Assembly: GCF_049532905.1 (NCBI RefSeq)
Contig: NZ_CP064032.1
Location: 5,146,001-5,210,000, forward strand
Reading direction: 5' to 3'
Source of the DNA: Dyella_B nitratireducens
Lineage (GTDB): Bacteria; Pseudomonadota; Gammaproteobacteria; Xanthomonadales; Rhodanobacteraceae
Length of the DNA stretch: 64,000 nt
Shown here: positions 1-8,663 of the stretch, piece after piece
Position numbering within the stretch: position 1 is the first letter of the stretch
Layout: each line of letters opens with the position of its first letter
Program-made: the position numbers and the translations under genes
Notes under the pieces: model-generated
What the model saw: the letters and a program-made list of their open reading frames with translations, nothing else
Databases searched by the model: none
What the model was told of the DNA's origin: nothing

Positions 1-1215
<1,215 letters not shown>

Positions 1216-1232
1216 GTCATGCTTGATATGGG

Positions 1233-1255
1233 AAGGGGCCTTCGGGCCCCTTTTT
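1233..1255 (+). terminator. Rho-independent terminator of icd
   Basis: The stem GGGGCC / GGCCCC closes a stable TTCG tetraloop (1235-1250). It is extended by AA/TT pairing and followed by five T residues. Confidence 0.9.
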
Positions 1256-1332
1256 CATAGGGCACCTGAAACATAGTCCGACGCGATGAAGCATTAGAAT
1301 CGCCGCGGATGATCAATGCGGGAACTCTCACC

Positions 1333-2352
1333 ATGCGTGTTTCCTTGGCAGTCGGGTGCCTGGCTTTCGTTGTGGCGGCGCAAGCGTCGCCTCAATCAAC
1401 GCCTGCTTCGTCCGGCAGTGCGGCTTCACATGCCAATACCACGGTACTGCCCGCGGTGACCGTCACCGGCGAGCAACCCGGCCCAGGCCTGTGGAAAGTA
1501 AGCAAGGGCGACCACGTGATGTGGGTGCTCGGTACCTTGACGCCTTTGCCCAGGGGCATGGAGTGGCATTCCACGGAGGTGGAGGACACTTTGGCGCACT
1601 CGCAGGAGGTGTTGGAGGCGCCCAAGGCCGAGGTCAAAGCGGATGTCGGCTTCTTCGGCAAGCTGTTGCTGATGCCGTCGGTTTACAGCGCGCGCAAGAA
1701 TCCAGGTGGTGCCACGCTGCAGCAGATTCTGCCGCCGCAAATGTATGCGCGCTGGGAGACCGTGAAGCCCGAATATTTTGGCAATGATCGCAGCGTTGAA
1801 TCCTGGCGGCCGATCCTGGTGGCGTTGAAGCTGTACAGGAAAGCGTTGGATAAGGCAGGCCTCACGCAGCGCAACGACATCAACCAGCTGGTGTTCAATC
1901 TGGCCGATAAGCACGGCGTGAAACGGGTGCCGGTGACATACAAGCTGGTGGTGGAGCATCCGCGCGCAGCACTGGATGCCATCAAGCAGACCAATCTGCA
2001 CGACATCAGTTGTTTCAACCAGACGCTGGATACGGTGCAGAACGATATGGGCAGCCTGACCCAGCGCGCCAATGCCTGGTCGACCGGTGATATCCAAGCG
2101 TTGCGCGGCTTTACCGTGAACGACCGCTATCAATCCTGTCTGATCGCGGTGATCAATGCGGAGTTCGCCGAACAGTTGGGTTTGCACGACCTTCCCAAGC
2201 GCATGGAGCAGGCATGGCTGCAGGCGGCGGAAGCTGCGCTGGCGAACAACACGCAAACCTTTGCCGTGCTGCCGATGGAGCAGGTGCTGGCGTCGGATGG
2301 CTATCTGGCGCAGTTGCAGGCGCGCGGGTATACCGTCGAAGCGCCCGAGTAA
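1333..2352 (+). CDS. TraB/GumN family exported protein
   Basis: This 339-residue protein starts with a Sec signal peptide (MRVSLAVGCLAFVVAAQAS). It then carries the TraB/GumN pattern, with a GLWKVSKGDHVMWVLGTL segment near residue 60 and a PLPRGMEW segment after it. Members of this family occur in Xanthomonas gum-linked and other loci; some are putative periplasmic proteases of the TIKI-like fold, but their function is not established. An in-frame ATG eight codons upstream (1309) is possible. I prefer 1333 because the signal peptide then begins directly at Met and a GGGAA stretch precedes it. It stands alone after the icd terminator. Confidence 0.8.
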   Translation: MRVSLAVGCLAFVVAAQASPQSTPASSGSAASHANTTVLPAVTVTGEQPGPGLWKVSKGDHVMWVLGTLTPLPRGMEWHSTEVEDTLAHSQEVLEAPKAEVKADVGFFGKLLLMPSVYSARKNPGGATLQQILPPQMYARWETVKPEYFGNDRSVESWRPILVALKLYRKALDKAGLTQRNDINQLVFNLADKHGVKRVPVTYKLVVEHPRAALDAIKQTNLHDISCFNQTLDTVQNDMGSLTQRANAWSTGDIQALRGFTVNDRYQSCLIAVINAEFAEQLGLHDLPKRMEQAWLQAAEAALANNTQTFAVLPMEQVLASDGYLAQLQARGYTVEAPE

Positions 2353-2381
2353 CACGGCGGATTCACAGATTGGTGTTTGCA

Positions 2382-2896
2382 CCCTGAGATATCCCCGCGT
2401 TTTTTGCTCGTTATGCCGGAGAAGTCCCGGGTTTGCATGAAGTTTGTTTCGAAGCCAGTCGTCATTCCGGCGAAGGCGCACTGCTGTCCGGGAAACTTTT
2501 AGCTTGCCGGATCGCCCCCTCCCCTACGTGTAGTAGGGGAGGGTTGGGGTGGGGTGAAGCAACCTCGCGAGAGGTTCCGTTGATGTCTCACGCTCATTTC
2601 CGCGTAGCGGGAAGCGAGCTTCGCCCGCCTTACCCCACCCCAACCCTCCCCTGCACGCAGGGGAGGGGGCCGTTTCCGGTTCACTCGTGGATATCGCGTT
2701 GAGCAGGCTTTTTTAAGTCGCTTGCTGCGCGAATCATGCAAACGTGTTGTCCCTCAAGTGCTCGTTACTTTTTTCGCAAAATTTCCCCGGACAGCAGTGG
2801 GCCTTCGCCGGAATGACGGTTCGCTCTGAAACAACATTGACCTGAACTCCCACTTTTTCGCTTGGACAACGCAAAAAACGTGGGGATATCTCAGGG
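2382..2896. repeat. Outer inverted repeat enclosing the 359-bp element
   Basis: Arms 2382-2407 and 2871-2896 (CCCTGAGATATCCCC followed by a T-rich run) are reverse complements at 25 of 26 positions. They enclose the 359-bp repeat at 2460-2818. The second copy of that repeat (56081-56439) lacks these arms. The arrangement reads as one palindromic element inserted inside another. No gene is present between 2353 and 2924. Confidence 0.85.
2460..2818 (+). repeat. 359-bp palindromic element, copy A
   Basis: This is a non-coding element beginning CGTCATTCC and ending GGAATGACG. It recurs in reverse orientation at 56081-56439 with the same length and about eight internal differences by eye. Inside it are two hairpin modules of the CCCCTCCCC / GGGGAGGGG type in opposite orientation, each followed by a G-rich tract, so the whole unit is a nested palindrome. 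The terminal arms pair with each other (GGCGAAGG type). No transposase or credible ORF lies inside, so it resembles a MITE or a large REP composite. Confidence 0.9.
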
Positions 2897-2924
2897 TTTG
2901 CACCCCAAGCTGTGAAGGCGGTGC

Positions 2925-3875
2925 TCAATAGTTCGCGCTGGCGTCATTCAAGCTGGCGATTTCCTGCGCCGTCAGCGAAAGCTGCACTGCGCCAGCAAGT
3001 TCTTCCCATTGCGCCACCGATGTGGCACTGACAATGGGTGCCGTAACGCCAGGACGCGCTATCTGCCACGCCAATGCAACTTGAGATGGGGTCGCCTTGT
3101 GTGCAGCAGCGACTTCATCCAGCGCAGCCAGCACTTTCAAACCTTGCGGCGTGAGGTACTTCTTCACGGCGCCGCCGCGCGCCTTGCTCTTCGCAAGATC
3201 AGCGTCGCTGCGATATTTGCCGCTAAGGAAGCCGCTGGCCAGCGCGTAGTAGTTGATCACGCCGATGTTCTCCTGGCGAATCAGCGGCTCCAGTTCCCGC
3301 TCGTAGCCGGCGCGGCTGACCAGGTTGTATTCGGGTTGCAAGCTTTCGTAGCGCGGAAGCCTGTGCTCACTGGAAATCTTCAAGGCTTCGGCAAAACGAT
3401 CGGCGCCATAATTGGAAGCACCGATCACGCGCACCTTGCCCTCCTCGATCAGCTTGGCGAAGGCGCCCAGGGTCTCGCTAAGCGGCACAGTGGCATCGTC
3501 TTCGTGTGCCTGGTACAGGTCGATATGATCGGTCTGCAGGCGCTGCAACGAACCTTCGACCGCTTCGCGAATGTTCATAGGCGACAGGCCGCGATGCTCT
3601 ACCCATTTGGCAACCTTGGTGGCGATCAGCACCTTGTCGCGCTTGCCGCTGCGCTTGAGCCACTTGCCGATGATGGTTTCCGACTCGCCGCCGCGGTTGC
3701 CCGGCACCCACGCTGAATACACATCGGCGGTATCGATCAGATTGAGGCCGGCATCGACGAACGCATCGAGCACATCGAACGAACGTTGCTCATCGGTACT
3801 CCATCCGAACACGTTGCCGCCCAGGGCAAGCGGAGCGACGGAAAGCGTGGAACGGCCCAGTTGGCGCAGTTGCAT
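2925..3875 (-). CDS. Aldo/keto reductase
   Basis: This 316-residue NAD(P)H-dependent oxidoreductase has the AKR (beta/alpha)8 barrel. LRQLGRSTLSVAPLALGG at the N-terminus, the catalytic Asp/Tyr region (LIDTADVYSAW, residues ~46-56) and Lys in LIATKVAKW (~85) are visible, as is the cofactor-binding end (IVSATSVAQW). The YghZ/Tas-like subgroup is likely and the substrate is unknown. A divergent LysR regulator begins 363 bases upstream and is the natural candidate controller. The gene is complete. Confidence 0.9.
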   Translation of the reverse strand: MQLRQLGRSTLSVAPLALGGNVFGWSTDEQRSFDVLDAFVDAGLNLIDTADVYSAWVPGNRGGESETIIGKWLKRSGKRDKVLIATKVAKWVEHRGLSPMNIREAVEGSLQRLQTDHIDLYQAHEDDATVPLSETLGAFAKLIEEGKVRVIGASNYGADRFAEALKISSEHRLPRYESLQPEYNLVSRAGYERELEPLIRQENIGVINYYALASGFLSGKYRSDADLAKSKARGGAVKKYLTPQGLKVLAALDEVAAAHKATPSQVALAWQIARPGVTAPIVSATSVAQWEELAGAVQLSLTAQEIASLNDASANY

Positions 3876-3959
3876 GAAAACGATCCTCGGCAGAGAGACA
3901 AACCGTCCGCCTTGCGGCGGCGTGCAATCTCTGCCGAGTTGGGTGCGGGCGCGCGTTAA

Positions 3960-4138
3960 TCAAGCACAGCAGGGAGCGTTGTCGCGCGGCTGGGCAGGCA
4001 GTGGGAGCTGCGCCACGTCCACGTCGATGGCTGCGGGTCTGGTCTTGCAGTCGCCAGGCGGCGCATCGACGTGCCAGCTCAGATTGGATGGAGTGATATG
4101 GCCGTGAAGGAACAGCAAATCGACCCATGGCGAACGCA
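3960..4138 (-). CDS. Possible small protein (59 aa), unrecognised
   Basis: This is a short reading frame in the 363-bp gap between the aldo/keto reductase and LysR, on the reductase strand and 84 bases upstream of it. It begins MRSPWVDLLFLHGHITPSN and ends in a Cys-Cys-Ala tail. An AGGA lies about 10 bases before the ATG. The hydrophobic start followed by a Pro-rich polar tail gives no family I can name. It could equally be an untranslated leader. Confidence 0.3.
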
Positions 4139-4238
4139 TGGCAGCGGATTCCTGATCGAATGGATAGGCGCAAGGTAATGGGGTGAGTCCACAAGAAAAA
4201 GCGATATATTCACAAGCCAGGGTTGAGAGGCGTTCAAC

Positions 4239-5156
4239 ATGAGCCGGGTACCGCTCAGTCTTTTGCAGCAATTCGTGCAGGTGGCGCGATTGGGCAATCT
4301 CTCGCGCGCTGCCGAGCAGGCGAACCTCACGGTGAGCGCATTGAGCCATCAGATGCGCCAGTTGGAGGAGCGCCTGGAGCGCCGCCTGTTCGAACGTGGT
4401 CCGCGCGGCGTCACCTTGACGGTGGAAGGCTGCAGTCTGCTCGAAGCAGTCGGCGAGCATTTCGACGGTATCGAACATGCGCTGTCACGCTACCGCGTGC
4501 GTCGCCATGATGCGCTCACGCTGAGTGCCAGCCCGGGGATCATTTCCAGCTGGCTGATGCCACGTTTGCCGCGGCTGCTGGCCGCGCATCCGGAGCTGGA
4601 ACTCAATCTGCAATCCACCAACTTGCTGGTGAACTTCGAGCGCGAAGCGGTCGATGCCGCCGTGCGTTATGGCAAGGGTGAGTGGGAAGGTTTGCGTAGC
4701 GAGTATCTGTTCGGCGAATGGATCGCACCGGTGGCGGCACCCTCGCTGGTCGAGCGCATGGCCGGCGCCGATCCGCTGGATCTCACGCAATGGCCGCTGA
4801 TCGGCGATCCCAATCGCGCCAATCGCTGGATGGATTGGTTTGCGCACTACGGCGGCGAGCCGCCGCACCGCTACATCGCACACGTGGATACGATCGATGC
4901 GTTGCGCCAAGCTGCGCTGGAAGGTCTGGGCGTAGCGCTTGGACGCATGGTCACGACCAAGTCATGGATCGACGCGGGCCGGTTGGTGGTGCTGGGCGAT
5001 CGCTACCTGCCGGTGCCCGAGGCGTATCACCTCGTATATCCGCCGCGCTCGGAAGATCATCGCGGCATGGCGACGTTCCGGGCGTGGTTGCATGAAGAGG
5101 CTGATGCGTACTGTCGTGAGATGCCGCAGCCGCAGCGGGATGAGGCTGCGGCTTAG
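4239..5156 (+). CDS. LysR-family transcriptional regulator (GcvA-like)
   Basis: The protein has 305 residues. The N-terminal winged helix-turn-helix (residues ~5-64) shows NLSRAAEQANLTVSALSHQM, and the type-2 periplasmic-binding-like effector domain runs from ~90 to 295. The WMDWFAHYGG and ALEGLGVALGR segments are typical of the GcvA-like subgroup. It lies divergent to the aldo/keto reductase, the usual arrangement for a LysR protein and its target. The effector is unknown. The next gene is convergent, with only 7 bases between stop codons. Confidence 0.9.
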   Translation: MSRVPLSLLQQFVQVARLGNLSRAAEQANLTVSALSHQMRQLEERLERRLFERGPRGVTLTVEGCSLLEAVGEHFDGIEHALSRYRVRRHDALTLSASPGIISSWLMPRLPRLLAAHPELELNLQSTNLLVNFEREAVDAAVRYGKGEWEGLRSEYLFGEWIAPVAAPSLVERMAGADPLDLTQWPLIGDPNRANRWMDWFAHYGGEPPHRYIAHVDTIDALRQAALEGLGVALGRMVTTKSWIDAGRLVVLGDRYLPVPEAYHLVYPPRSEDHRGMATFRAWLHEEADAYCREMPQPQRDEAAA

Positions 5157-5163
5157 CGATCGG

Positions 5164-6009
5164 TCAGGCGCCATCGAGCGCAGTCATCAGTTGCAGCGGT
5201 TGATCGACTTGCGAGACGCTCCCTTCGGGAATGGCATCGGACGACGAAGAGAGCTTGCTGCTCTTCGCCCATGGAATCGATTCGCGCGGACCAGGGATAT
5301 AGGTTTTCCACTTGCCATAAGTGTCTTCGGCGGATTGGCCAAGGACGTTGAGGTCGAATGCGACGGGCATGCGCACATCCCAATAGGGATCCGTGACGTG
5401 CTTGCCTGTCGTGGGCAGATTGAACGTCCAGGTCTTGAGTGCATCGAGCGCCGCATCGCCTAGTACTTCACGGTAATGACGCATTTGCGCGTCGTTACCG
5501 TACATATTCAAATTTACTTGTTCTATGGCGATGTTTTCGACCTGGCCTGTTCTTCCAACGCGCATGGACAGGAATACCGTGCCGCTCACTCGGGCCTTGA
5601 TGGCATCGAGCGGGTAATGAGGAAGGCGCGGGTTTTTCGCGGAAACCTGGTCTGTGTGCGCGGCGTCGGCATCGCCGAAGCTGGCGCTGGAGATGGTAAT
5701 CGAGTCGTGCTGGTCATCGACACGCTTGGCAACGATGCGCAGATTCATCTTGGCCTTGAAGATCGCTTCCAGATGATCATCGCGCCGAAATTTCCAGTTC
5801 GGTACGTTGTTTTTAATCAGGTCGAGGACCAACGGCGGAATCTTTTCAGGGCGATCGATGCTGTAATCGTGAACGGTGCCATCCGGCATGACTTCGATCG
5901 ATCCCGTCACCAGCATGGTCGCTTCGGCGGTCTTGCGTACATCGCCGGCATGGGCCGATGCGACATAGGCCATCAGCATGCACAGCACTACTGTCATCCA
6001 TCGTTTCAT
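5164..6009 (-). CDS. Exported protein with TonB C-terminal-like domain
   Basis: The protein has 281 residues when started at ATG 6009, which is preceded by AAGGGGAT. The start gives a clean signal peptide (MKRWMTVVLCMLMAYVASAHA). An upstream in-frame ATG (6051) lacks such a site. Residues ~135-215 resemble a TonB C-terminal domain: PHYPLDAIKARVSGTVFLSM, then a GDAALDALKTWTFN segment. No N-terminal membrane anchor or Pro-rich spacer of a true TonB is present, so it is probably a periplasmic protein of the energy-transducer-like family rather than a functional TonB. Confidence 0.75.
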   Translation of the reverse strand: MKRWMTVVLCMLMAYVASAHAGDVRKTAEATMLVTGSIEVMPDGTVHDYSIDRPEKIPPLVLDLIKNNVPNWKFRRDDHLEAIFKAKMNLRIVAKRVDDQHDSITISSASFGDADAAHTDQVSAKNPRLPHYPLDAIKARVSGTVFLSMRVGRTGQVENIAIEQVNLNMYGNDAQMRHYREVLGDAALDALKTWTFNLPTTGKHVTDPYWDVRMPVAFDLNVLGQSAEDTYGKWKTYIPGPRESIPWAKSSKLSSSSDAIPEGSVSQVDQPLQLMTALDGA

Positions 6010-6189
6010 CTGCCATCCCCTTGCAAGTTGCGATCGAGTATAGCCGGCCAAATGCCTGGTGGCCTTTCAAGACAAGCCAATAACCTGGCGAATGGTTACG
6101 TGATCCTTACACATGCCGTAAACTGGCGATCGCCGAACATTATCGATCGGCCATACATCCCGTTCTCGTGGCACTCATAAGGATTCCCT

Positions 6190-6852
6190 ATGCCAAGCAC
6201 CGCCATCCTCGTCGACGGCGCTTTCTTTCTTGCCCGCTACCGCAAAGTGTGGGGCGATCGCGATGCCAATGACGCACGCACCGTCGCCAAAACACTGTTC
6301 GGCATGGCACTGGAACATCTCAAGGCGCTGGACCGTCCACGCGAAGCGCTTTACCGCATCTTCTTCTACGACTGCCCGCCGCTGGAAAAAGTGCTGATCA
6401 AGCCGATCAGCGGCGAAAGCATCGATTATTCGCGCACCGGCGCCGCAGCCTTCCGCCGCGATCTGCACGACCAACTGCGCCGCCAGCGCAAGATGGCGCT
6501 GCGCTTGGGCCGGCTCACCGACCGCGGCGAGTGGAAGCTCAGGCATCAGGCCTATCAGCAACTGCGCGACGAATCGTTGTACTGGGACGAGCTCACCGAC
6601 GAGCACTTCGAGCCGGACATGCGCCAGACCCAGGTCGACATGAAAATCGGCATCGACATCGCCGCGCTGTCCTACAAGAAACAGGTGGATCAGATTGTCC
6701 TGGTGGCGGGTGACGCCGATTTCATTCCGGCGGCGAAGTTGGCTCGTTACGAAGGCATCGATTTCATTCTCGATCCGATGTGGCAGGGCATTGCACCCGA
6801 TCTGCATGAGCACATCGATGGCCTGCAGTCGGTGTGTCCGCGACCCTTTTAA
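6190..6852 (+). CDS. NYN domain (PIN-like) protein
   Basis: This 220-residue protein carries the LabA/DUF88-type NYN fold. An Asp-containing first strand (AILVDGAFFLARY), an acidic pair in the middle (VDMKIGIDIAAL) and the VLVAGDADFIPAAKLAR motif near residues 175-190 match the conserved acidic active site of PIN-like nucleases. An RNase role is inferred from the fold. AAGGA is placed 6 bases before the ATG. It appears monocistronic. Confidence 0.85.
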   Translation: MPSTAILVDGAFFLARYRKVWGDRDANDARTVAKTLFGMALEHLKALDRPREALYRIFFYDCPPLEKVLIKPISGESIDYSRTGAAAFRRDLHDQLRRQRKMALRLGRLTDRGEWKLRHQAYQQLRDESLYWDELTDEHFEPDMRQTQVDMKIGIDIAALSYKKQVDQIVLVAGDADFIPAAKLARYEGIDFILDPMWQGIAPDLHEHIDGLQSVCPRPF

Positions 6853-6891
6853 GATGGTGTAACGCTGCGGCTGTAGGCTGAGGCCGTCACG

Positions 6892-6911
6892 CATCCCCCT
6901 TTGCGGGGATG
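6892..6911. repeat. Small REP-like hairpin
   Basis: CATCCCC and GGGGATG flank a short loop just downstream of the NYN gene. The hairpin may protect or end its transcript, but no T-tract follows. Confidence 0.45.
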
Positions 6912-7057
6912 ACGCAGCCATGGGCATGGGCAACCATCCTGCAGGCGGCCCGCACACACCAGACAGTGCGCGATTCGTAAACTAATCGTAAAATGTCCAC
7001 GCTCGCTGTACGGGGATTGCGGCAGGCTTGCCGCGCAACGCTAATTGAGGAGTCGTC

Positions 7058-7966
7058 ATGAAGACCCGGTTCGCCTTCGGATTGTCTGTTGCCCTGTTGT
7101 TCGCCGGCGTGGCCCACGCACAGCAAGCGGCGCAGGATCAGCCCGCCGGCGACCTGGTGCCGCCGACCAGCGCCAGCGATTTCACCTCGGGCCAGCTCGA
7201 TGCCGTGCTGGCGGGCTCCTGGCGTTCCGAGCACAACAAGGCGCGTGACGTCTACCGCCACCCCAAGGCCACCCTGCAGTTCTTTGGCCTGCAGCCGGAC
7301 AAGACGGTGATCGAAATCACCCCTGGCGGCGGCTGGTATACCGAGATCCTGGCGCCGCTGCTGCGCGACAACGGCCACTACGTCGCTGCGGTATCCGGCG
7401 GCAAGAGTGGTGAGGACAAGCAGGACGCCGATGCGCTGCGCACCAAGTTCAAGGCCGACCCCGCCGAATACGGCAAGGCCGGCATCGTCATCTTCAATCC
7501 CAAGGCGCCGGTGTTCGGCCCGCCGGGTTCGGCGGACATGGTGCTGACCTTCCGCAACGTGCACAACTGGACGATGGCGGGCAATGCCGAGGCTACGTTC
7601 AAGGCGTTCTATGCCGTGCTGAAGACCGGTGGCACGCTGGGTGTGGTGGATCATCGCGCCGCCCCGGGCGCGACACTGGACTCGGTGAAGGAGAGCGGTT
7701 ATCTGCCCACCGACTACGTGATCAAGCTCGCCACCGACGCCGGCTTCAAGCTGGATGGGCAGAGCGAGATCAACGCCAATCCCAAGGACACCAAGAACTA
7801 TCCCAAAGGCGTGTGGACGCTGCCGCCGACGTTGACCCTGGGTGATAAAGACCGCGACAAGTATCTGGCTATTGGCGAATCCGACCGCATGACGCTGCGG
7901 TTCGTAAAAACCGGCGTCAACAAGGCGCCGGCAACGCCTGCCTCGAACAGCACAGCCAGTCATTGA
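7058..7966 (+). CDS. Exported SAM-dependent methyltransferase-like protein
   Basis: The protein has 302 residues. GAGGAG lies 6 bases before the ATG. A clear signal peptide (MKTRFAFGLSVALLFAGVAHA) is followed by a class I methyltransferase core: motif I as VIEITPGGGWYTEILAPLL (~residue 90), a VLTFRNVHNW post-motif and LKTGGTLGVVDHRA. It matches the predicted-methyltransferase family that often carries signal peptides. The export signal is odd for an enzyme needing cytoplasmic SAM, so its activity in the periplasm is unproven. Confidence 0.8.
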   Translation: MKTRFAFGLSVALLFAGVAHAQQAAQDQPAGDLVPPTSASDFTSGQLDAVLAGSWRSEHNKARDVYRHPKATLQFFGLQPDKTVIEITPGGGWYTEILAPLLRDNGHYVAAVSGGKSGEDKQDADALRTKFKADPAEYGKAGIVIFNPKAPVFGPPGSADMVLTFRNVHNWTMAGNAEATFKAFYAVLKTGGTLGVVDHRAAPGATLDSVKESGYLPTDYVIKLATDAGFKLDGQSEINANPKDTKNYPKGVWTLPPTLTLGDKDRDKYLAIGESDRMTLRFVKTGVNKAPATPASNSTASH

Positions 7967-7971
7967 AGCGA

Positions 7972-8039
7972 GTCGGCTGGGATGACCATCCCAGCATCGG
8001 AAACCTATGAGCAAAGCTGGGATGGTCATCCCAGCCGAC
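7972..8039. repeat. Perfect 24-bp inverted repeat
   Basis: Arms 7972-7995 and 8016-8039 are exact reverse complements separated by 20 bases. Each arm is itself nearly palindromic (GCTGGGATG / CATCCCAGC). It lies between the methyltransferase and rluE and overlaps an in-frame upstream ATG (8007) of rluE. Confidence 0.9.
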
Positions 8040-8054
8040 GACACTCCGTACACC

Positions 8055-8588
8055 ATGCTCATTGCACTGAATAAGCCGTACGGTGTGCTGTGCCAGTTCA
8101 CCGCCAGCGATGGCCGTCCGACGTTGGCCGATTACGTGCGACAGAAAGATATCTATCCCGCCGGTCGCCTGGATCACGACAGCGAAGGTCTGTTGCTGCT
8201 GACGGACGATGGCGCGCTGGCGCATCGTCTTACCGACCCCAAACATAAGCAGCCGAAAACGTATCTCGTGCAGGTGGACGGTGCGCTTAGCGATGAAGCA
8301 GTGCAGGCGTTGCGCCGTGGCGTCGTGTTGAACGACGGCCCGACCTTGCCGGCCGTGGCCGAGCATGCGCAAGAGCCGGCATGGTTGTGGCCGCGCGATC
8401 CGCCGGTGCGCTTCCGCAAAAGTATTCCCACCAGTTGGCTGTCGATCACGTTACGTGAGGGACGCAATCGTCAGGTGCGCAGGATGACGGCTGCGGTAGG
8501 CTTTCCGACGTTGCGGTTGATACGGGTGAAGATTGGCGATTACGCGTTGGATGGATTGGTGCCCGGCGAAATACGCGTGCTTTCGTAG
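8055..8588 (+). CDS. rluE: 23S rRNA pseudouridine synthase, RluE/RsuA family
   Basis: The protein has 177 residues. It begins LIALNKPYGVLCQFT and carries the catalytic-Asp motif AGRLDHDSEGLLLLTDDG (residues ~36-53). The C-terminal LREGRNRQVRRM segment is typical of RsuA/RluE/RluF enzymes. No S4 domain is present, which fits RluE (pseudouridine 2457). An ATG at 8007 would add 16 residues encoded by the inverted repeat, and I prefer 8055 by alignment to the family start. The TAG stop is supplied by the first bases of the next palindromic repeat. Confidence 0.85.
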   Translation: MLIALNKPYGVLCQFTASDGRPTLADYVRQKDIYPAGRLDHDSEGLLLLTDDGALAHRLTDPKHKQPKTYLVQVDGALSDEAVQALRRGVVLNDGPTLPAVAEHAQEPAWLWPRDPPVRFRKSIPTSWLSITLREGRNRQVRRMTAAVGFPTLRLIRVKIGDYALDGLVPGEIRVLS

Positions 8589-8658
8589 GTTGGGGTGCAA
8601 ACCCCAACGTTGCCATCCACATGTATACGACGATGTTGGGGTTTGCACCCCAACCTAC
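8585..8658. repeat. 74-bp palindromic repeat, GTAGGTTGGGGTGC family, copy 1
   Basis: Perfect 24-bp arms (8585-8608 and 8635-8658) surround a 26-base spacer. The same arms and spacer length recur inside xpsJ (14405-14478). It lies between the convergent rluE and tatD genes and contributes the rluE stop codon. Confidence 0.95.
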
Positions 8659-8663
8659 CAACA

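Noticed and set aside
2433..2741. Short frames inside the 359-bp repeat on both strands
   Set aside because: They arise from the palindrome itself, lack start signals and reproduce in copy B as mirror images, so coding is unlikely.
5164..6009. Functional TonB for the neighbouring receptors
   Set aside because: It has a cleavable signal peptide and lacks a membrane anchor and Pro-rich spacer.
6887..8101. 404-codon minus-strand frame opposite the methyltransferase gene
   Set aside because: The plus strand has a signal peptide, ribosome-binding site and SAM motif; the antisense frame has none of these.
8585..8658. Convergent-gene palindrome as a bidirectional terminator
   Set aside because: The stem is strong but no T-run follows on either strand, and the same sequence lies inside a coding region in xpsJ, so it cannot be an efficient terminator.
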